A stretch of 47,546 nucleotides of DNA from DATFRX01 sp035630615 (GTDB lineage: Bacteria; Actinomycetota; Actinomycetes; Propionibacteriales; Nocardioidaceae). Within the stretch, counting starts at the first letter, position 1; each line of letters begins with the position of its first letter. This document shows, in pieces, positions 44,045 to 47,546 of the stretch. The stretch is taken from NCBI GenBank assembly GCA_035630615.1, contig DASQKI010000061.1, positions 1 to 47,546 of the forward strand. Direction: 5' to 3'. A program made the translations under genes and the position numbers. The notes under the pieces are model-generated. The model did no database searches. It was not told where the DNA came from and saw nothing but the letters and a program-made list of their open reading frames with translations.

Positions 44045-44821
44045 GTGGGCGTGGAATGGGCACAACTGGTGGTCCCGGTCGCCGCGAGTGTGGTGATCGG
44101 CTTCGTGTCCGGCTTGTTGAGCCACGTGTTCGCTACGGCCCGAAGCCTACGAGCCGATCTTGCATTAGACCTCGACATACTGGATCGGTTGAAGGACGAC
44201 GCTCGTCCAAAGAAGATGCTTTCCCACGAGGTAACGCGTCGTATGTATTTGCTCGTGGCCTACACGAGGTTCCCGCCGCTGCTTCGATTGGACTTTTACT
44301 TGCTCGTTGGCCTCGTCGGCTCTTCCGGACTGGCAATGACCGTGGCCGTAGGCGTCGGCGACGCCACCACCGAGGCAGCATTTTGGTTCCTCGGTGTTCT
44401 CTCACTAGCGGCCGCCGGCTGCTGGTATCGCTCCTTTTCGGGCTGGGCGACCAGAGCCGTGAAGAGGCTGTCATTCATCGTGGAGAACGCCACATCCCCG
44501 GACGACATCAAGGACCTGTTAGCTGGGCTCAAACTCGCACGCTTCTTCGCAACGATCGGCGGTGCCTTCCTGGTGGGTGTTCCGCCGAATTGGGCCGTCA
44601 TTCGCTTGTTCGACGACGAGCACTGGGCCGTGATCGGCAAGCCGACCCTTGACCCGCTCCACTCCGGCCTACGATCCGGCAGCTACGGCGAGCAGGGCCA
44701 GGTATGGCCGGAGGAGTACGGATCGCGGCGTGATCGGACCTTCTCACATGCCTGCTCACGCCGACGGGCCGAAAGAGCCGTGAAGATGTCGTTGCGGAGC
44801 ATGGTGCCCATCGACCCTTAA
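44045..44821 (+). CDS. Hypothetical membrane protein
   Basis: This is a 258-residue protein from a GTG at 44045, or alternatively the GTG at 44051. A GATACT -10-like hexamer at 44031-44036 would make the transcript leaderless. Hydrophobic segments lie at residues 9-28, about 85-105 and 112-130. A cytoplasmic-looking helical stretch follows the first segment, and a charged, Arg-rich C-terminus ends the protein. GC content is lower than in core genes, which fits acquired DNA. I do not recognise a family. Confidence 0.6.
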   Translation: MGVEWAQLVVPVAASVVIGFVSGLLSHVFATARSLRADLALDLDILDRLKDDARPKKMLSHEVTRRMYLLVAYTRFPPLLRLDFYLLVGLVGSSGLAMTVAVGVGDATTEAAFWFLGVLSLAAAGCWYRSFSGWATRAVKRLSFIVENATSPDDIKDLLAGLKLARFFATIGGAFLVGVPPNWAVIRLFDDEHWAVIGKPTLDPLHSGLRSGSYGEQGQVWPEEYGSRRDRTFSHACSRRRAERAVKMSLRSMVPIDP

Positions 44822-44915
44822 GGCCGAGACCTTCCACCCTTCCAGGTTCGACGGCGCACACCGAAGATGAATTAGGAAGATGGAACTAGACAGACCCTAG
44901 AAGGGAGGCACTGTC

Positions 44916-45287
44916 ATGCAGTGGGACCTCGGACTTCAGGGATTGGCTTTGCTCGGCGCCATTTCGCTCGGCTTCGGCGTGTTCGCAGGTTTGCTCGTAG
45001 GCAAGGGTTGGCCACGCCGGCTGTGGGCGACCGCGATCACAACCGTCGCCTGCTTCGGCGCCGGGTTGGTCACCAGCGAGGTGCTGTTCGGCTGGGCTAC
45101 CGAGGAGGAGCTTCAGCCGAACATCGACGGGTTGTCACGCGACGAGGTGCTCCTGTCCAGCGTGCTCACCACCGCCATGGTTGTCCTGGTACTGCGGTAC
45201 ATCGCGCACCGGGCGGCGAACCCGAAATCGGCCGCTCGCAGGCACGTGATCGGCCCGCGTCACCGACGGCCCGCCAGCCACGCATGA
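44916..45287 (+). CDS. Small hypothetical membrane protein (three helices)
   Basis: This is a 123-residue protein at ATG 44916 behind a strong AAGGGAGG ribosome site. Three hydrophobic segments (LALLGAISLGFGVFAGLLV, ATAITTVACFGAGLVTSE, SSVLTTAMVVLVLRYI) are followed by a basic tail. It is element cargo. No family recognised. Confidence 0.65.
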   Translation: MQWDLGLQGLALLGAISLGFGVFAGLLVGKGWPRRLWATAITTVACFGAGLVTSEVLFGWATEEELQPNIDGLSRDEVLLSSVLTTAMVVLVLRYIAHRAANPKSAARRHVIGPRHRRPASHA

Positions 45288-45329
45288 GCCACCGCTCACG
45301 CTGTCCGGCCGGCGAGGGAGGTGAGATCG

Positions 45330-45680
45330 ATGACAGTTGGACCCACTTCAGACGCTAGGTCAGCGCGGCCCACTCATGGGCATGCCCGCCTGGCTCGGCC
45401 GGCAGTCAGATTGGCGGAAGGCGCCGCAATCATGATCGCGATCGCGGTATTCAGCGCGGCGTATGCCATTGGCGGGGCCAGCGCTACCGAGGACAACTGG
45501 GTCGGGTTGCTCACCGCCGTGACGATATTCGCCGGATTCCTAGTGTCGCTGGCCGCGTTCGCGCTGGCAGTCGCTGCGAAGATCAGGCACGAGCAGTGGA
45601 CACTGCTGTGGCTCCCGCTGTCAGTGTTCCCTGCGCTAGTGACGTTCATAGTGCTCGGGGAAGCAGTCTGGTGGGAGTAG
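45330..45680 (+). CDS. Small hypothetical membrane protein (three helices)
   Basis: The ATG at 45330 follows GGGAGGTGA, giving 116 residues. A 35-residue basic N-terminus precedes three hydrophobic segments (IMIAIAVFSAAYAIGGA, a 30-residue double-length segment after NWVG, and LPLSVFPALVTFIVLG). It lies 42 nt after the previous membrane gene and is probably co-transcribed with it. No family recognised. Confidence 0.65.
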   Translation: MTVGPTSDARSARPTHGHARLARPAVRLAEGAAIMIAIAVFSAAYAIGGASATEDNWVGLLTAVTIFAGFLVSLAAFALAVAAKIRHEQWTLLWLPLSVFPALVTFIVLGEAVWWE

Positions 45681-46026
45681 CCGGCAACCTCCGCCCCGCC
45701 GATGAGCAGACGGCTGCTCAGCCTCTCGGAATGTCCGCACATGCAGATCAGTGCGTAGTCGTCGGAGGCGCTCATCACCACCCGGCGGGTGATGGGAGAC
45801 GATTGGGAGACGGGCAGTCGTCGGGACGCGCCACAACATGAGTGAACAAGTGTCAATCCCCGCTCAGCGCAGCCGCCGGAGTCATCGCGCGCCCATGGTC
45901 AGCCACGTTCGCAGCGTGCCCAAACGTGCCCCACCACGCCGGGATCAGCGGGGACTCAGGGGCACAATCGGGGTTCAAGACGCGCAAAGCCCCTTCCTTA
46001 TAAGGACAAACGTCGCGCTAACTCAG
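45681..46026. other. Right end of the tRNA-Gly element, no gene
   Basis: This 346-nt stretch has no supported gene. It carries the second arm-type repeat (GTGCCCAAACGTGCCCC at 45916-45932), followed by CCGGGATCAGCG that also follows copy 1. It ends at the attR core. Confidence 0.5.
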
Positions 46027-46070
46027 CTTCCAAGCTGGTGGTGCGAGTTCGATTCTCGTCACCCGCTCCA
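46027..46070 (+). repeat. attR core: duplicate of the tRNA-Gly 3' end
   Basis: It is identical over 44 bp to 40251-40294. No tRNA 5' half precedes it, so it is not a tRNA gene. Confidence 0.9.
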
Positions 46071-46391
46071 CACCACCAACCCCAGGTCACACCGCATATC
46101 CCGGCGACCTGGGCTTCGTGGCGACGGAGCCGCATACCCATTGCGTGCCACAAACGTGCCACTCTCACGTCCCGGCAGGAGTACCGACGAGCGGTGGATC
46201 GTCGTCGACGCCCTCGTCGCGATGCGGCTTCCGAGGGGCCTTCTGAGCAACCGTGGTCAACGCAACAATCGCGAACGCGAGTCCAAGACGGTCACTGCAA
46301 CGGCGGCGATCTGCCCGAGCCTGGAAGGAGCCCAGCGTTGCCACCGTCGGCCTCGCTGTCGACAATGTAGCGGGTGGGGTCGGGAGGCAGC
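46071..46391. other. Degenerate integrase-end sequence after attR
   Basis: No intact gene was found. From about 46086 a 36-nt stretch aligns with the sequence after attL (CAGGTCA...CCTGG.C.TCG pattern). GTGCCACAAACGTGCCAC at 46145-46162 matches the arm repeat at the same 75-nt offset from the att core. Minus-strand translation gives a short integrase-tail-like piece (SGTFVARNG). This reads as the left end of a second element. Confidence 0.45.
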
Positions 46392-47312
46392 GTGTCGGAG
46401 CCGATGGGCAAGCTCTTCCGGTTCGGCGTGCTCGGATCCGACGGCTCAGTACCTGTCGAGAGGTGGCACGAGCTCGCCAGGCGGATCGAAGGCGACGGGT
46501 TCTCCACACTGCTGGTCGGTGACCACTTCCTCACCGAGTTGTCCTGCACCGCTCGCCTCGCCTCGGCGGCCGCCGTCACCGACACCTTGCGGTTGGGCAG
46601 CTACGTGTACTCCAACGACTTTCGGCATCCTGCCCTGCTGGCCAAGGAGCCTGCCGAGCTCGACGTGCTCTCCGGCGGGCGCTTCGAGCTGGGCATCGGC
46701 GCGGGCTGGTTGAACGACGAGTACGAGGTCGTGGGCATCACCTTCGACGCCGGGCCGGTCCGCGTCTCCCGGTTCCAGGAATCCGTCCAGCTGGTCCGGC
46801 GCCTGCTGGCGGGCGAGACCGTCACCCATCACGGCGCCCACTACGACATCGAGGGCTACCAGCTGCCGACCGCGCCACTGCAGCGGCCGGTGCCGTTGCT
46901 GCTCGGCGGCGGAGGTTCACGGATGACCCGGTTCGCCGGCCGGCACGCCGACATCGTGGGCTTCAACCCGAAGGCACTCCCGGAGGGTGGCCTGGACCCC
47001 GACGAGTTTGGCGAGGCCGCGTTCGAGGAGAGGCTCCGCCTCCTCGACGAGGTCGTAGGACGTACAACTGCCGGGCCCGAGCGCGGGATCCTGCTGTTCC
47101 ACGTGGCCCGGCGACTCGACGATCTGCCCTCAGACGGCTGGGCCGACCTCGACGTGCTCGAGAACTCTCCGTACACGTTGATCGGTCGCCCACAGGACAT
47201 GGTCGAAACGCTGATGGCACGGCGCGATCGGTGGGGCCTGAGCTACTACGTTTGCTTCGAGGAGGACGCCGAAATCCTGGCGCCGGTCGTTTACGAGCTT
47301 GCCGGCCGGTAG
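46392..47312 (+). CDS. LLM class F420-dependent oxidoreductase, TIGR03621-like
   Basis: This is a 306-residue luciferase-like monooxygenase-fold protein. I chose the GTG at 46392 because GGGAGG sits 5 nt upstream. The pattern RFGVLGSDG, LVGDHFLTEL, RLGSYVYSNDFRHPALLAKE and LSGGRFELGIGAGW matches the TIGR03621 actinobacterial F420 group. Such enzymes use cofactor F420 for hydride transfer to varied substrates. The substrate is unknown. It lies beyond attR and directly before an IS30 remnant, probably as cargo of a second element. Confidence 0.88.
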   Translation: MSEPMGKLFRFGVLGSDGSVPVERWHELARRIEGDGFSTLLVGDHFLTELSCTARLASAAAVTDTLRLGSYVYSNDFRHPALLAKEPAELDVLSGGRFELGIGAGWLNDEYEVVGITFDAGPVRVSRFQESVQLVRRLLAGETVTHHGAHYDIEGYQLPTAPLQRPVPLLLGGGGSRMTRFAGRHADIVGFNPKALPEGGLDPDEFGEAAFEERLRLLDEVVGRTTAGPERGILLFHVARRLDDLPSDGWADLDVLENSPYTLIGRPQDMVETLMARRDRWGLSYYVCFEEDAEILAPVVYELAGR

Positions 47313-47359
47313 CGGCGGCGAAGTCTGTAAAGCATCAGTTGAGACATATCTGGGCGGTT

Positions 47360-47546
47360 TCAAGCGGTGTGCGCAAGGAGTTCGGCGAGCTTTTCGGATG
47401 GTTTTCATGAATCCGAGCGTCTTGCGGGGCCGGTTGTTGAGGCTTCGGGCGATGCGGGCGAGGTCGGCGGCGGTGTGGACGGATAGGTCGGTGCCTTTGG
47501 GCAGGTATTGGCGCAGCAGCCCGTTGGTGTTCTCGTTGGAGCCGCG
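47360..47546 (-). pseudogene. IS30 family transposase, C-terminal end, frameshifted, runs off the window
   Basis: The visible frame reads RGSNENTNGLLRQYLPKGTD, the IS30 DDE-domain signature around the catalytic Glu, then LNNRPRKTLGF. After GFMK an AAAA run shifts the frame. Dropping one A restores a normal ending PSEKLAELLAHTA and a stop at 47360-47362. The upstream part lies outside the window. The terminal inverted repeat should be near 47325-47350. Confidence 0.85.

Larger units (their letters stand above)
40251..46070. mobile_element. Integrated element in tRNA-Gly, about 5.8 kb, integrase inactive
   Basis: The element is bounded by exact 44-bp copies of the tRNA-Gly 3' end. An integrase pseudogene lies next to the tRNA and points toward it, the usual geometry of tRNA-integrating elements. 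The cargo is an MMPL transporter and three small membrane proteins; there is no replication or conjugation gene. Arm-like repeats (GTGCCCCAAACGTGCCCC at 40369-40386 and a near copy at 45916-45932) occur inside both ends. The broken integrase implies it can no longer excise by itself. Confidence 0.82.

Noticed and set aside
46027..46070. Second tRNA-Gly gene
   Set aside because: Only the anticodon loop to CCA part is present, and the 5' half upstream does not pair. It is an attachment-site duplicate.

Overview
The window is high-GC DNA from a Gram-positive actinobacterium. It probably lies near Nocardioidaceae or the Propionibacteriales, but that placement is inferred from gene order and protein style only. 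Three things support an actinobacterium: the conserved order tig-clpP1-clpP2-clpX and valS-folC-DUF4233-ndk-mreB-mreC-mreD-mrdA-rodA with a TIGR03960 radical SAM gene, the LAL and SARP regulators, and an F420-type luciferase-like oxidoreductase.

Layout. Positions 1-14533 hold core genes, mostly on the minus strand: a partial membrane-anchored protein, a TIGR03960 radical SAM protein, a DinB-like/SnoaL fusion, the cell-elongation operon mreB-mreC-mreD-mrdA-rodA, ndk, DUF4233 and folC. valS diverges on the plus strand behind a short leader ORF with three consecutive valine codons. Positions 14534-35011 are a 20-kb accessory block between valS and clpX, which are neighbours in streptomycetes. 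It carries a serine hydrolase with an overlapping LAL regulator, a large secreted subtilase, and a tightly overlapping four-gene minus-strand operon (acyl reductase-HAD fusion, zinc alcohol dehydrogenase, LarA-like protein, PlsC-like acyltransferase) that looks like an uncharacterised lipid pathway. It ends with a divergent pair of a DUF6571-like gene and a SARP/NB-ARC/TPR regulator, each split by a -1 frame change. Positions 35012-40105 return to the core: clpX, clpP2, clpP1 with a ClgR-type operator upstream, an SRPBCC protein, tig and tRNA-Pro.

Positions 40221-46070 are an integrated element. tRNA-Gly(TCC) is intact, and its 3' 44 bp are repeated exactly at 46027-46070. Between the copies lie a tyrosine integrase that has lost its catalytic middle, an MMPL/RND transporter and three small membrane proteins. 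Beyond the distal copy, integrase-end sequence recurs at the same 75-nt offset, pointing to a second, tandem element that contains a luciferase-like oxidoreductase and an IS30 transposase end running off the window.

Several genes end directly in long hairpins that start within about 5-20 nt of the stop codon. Two of these, after rodA and ndk, share 25 identical bases, which suggests a dispersed repeat family used as 3' ends or terminators.
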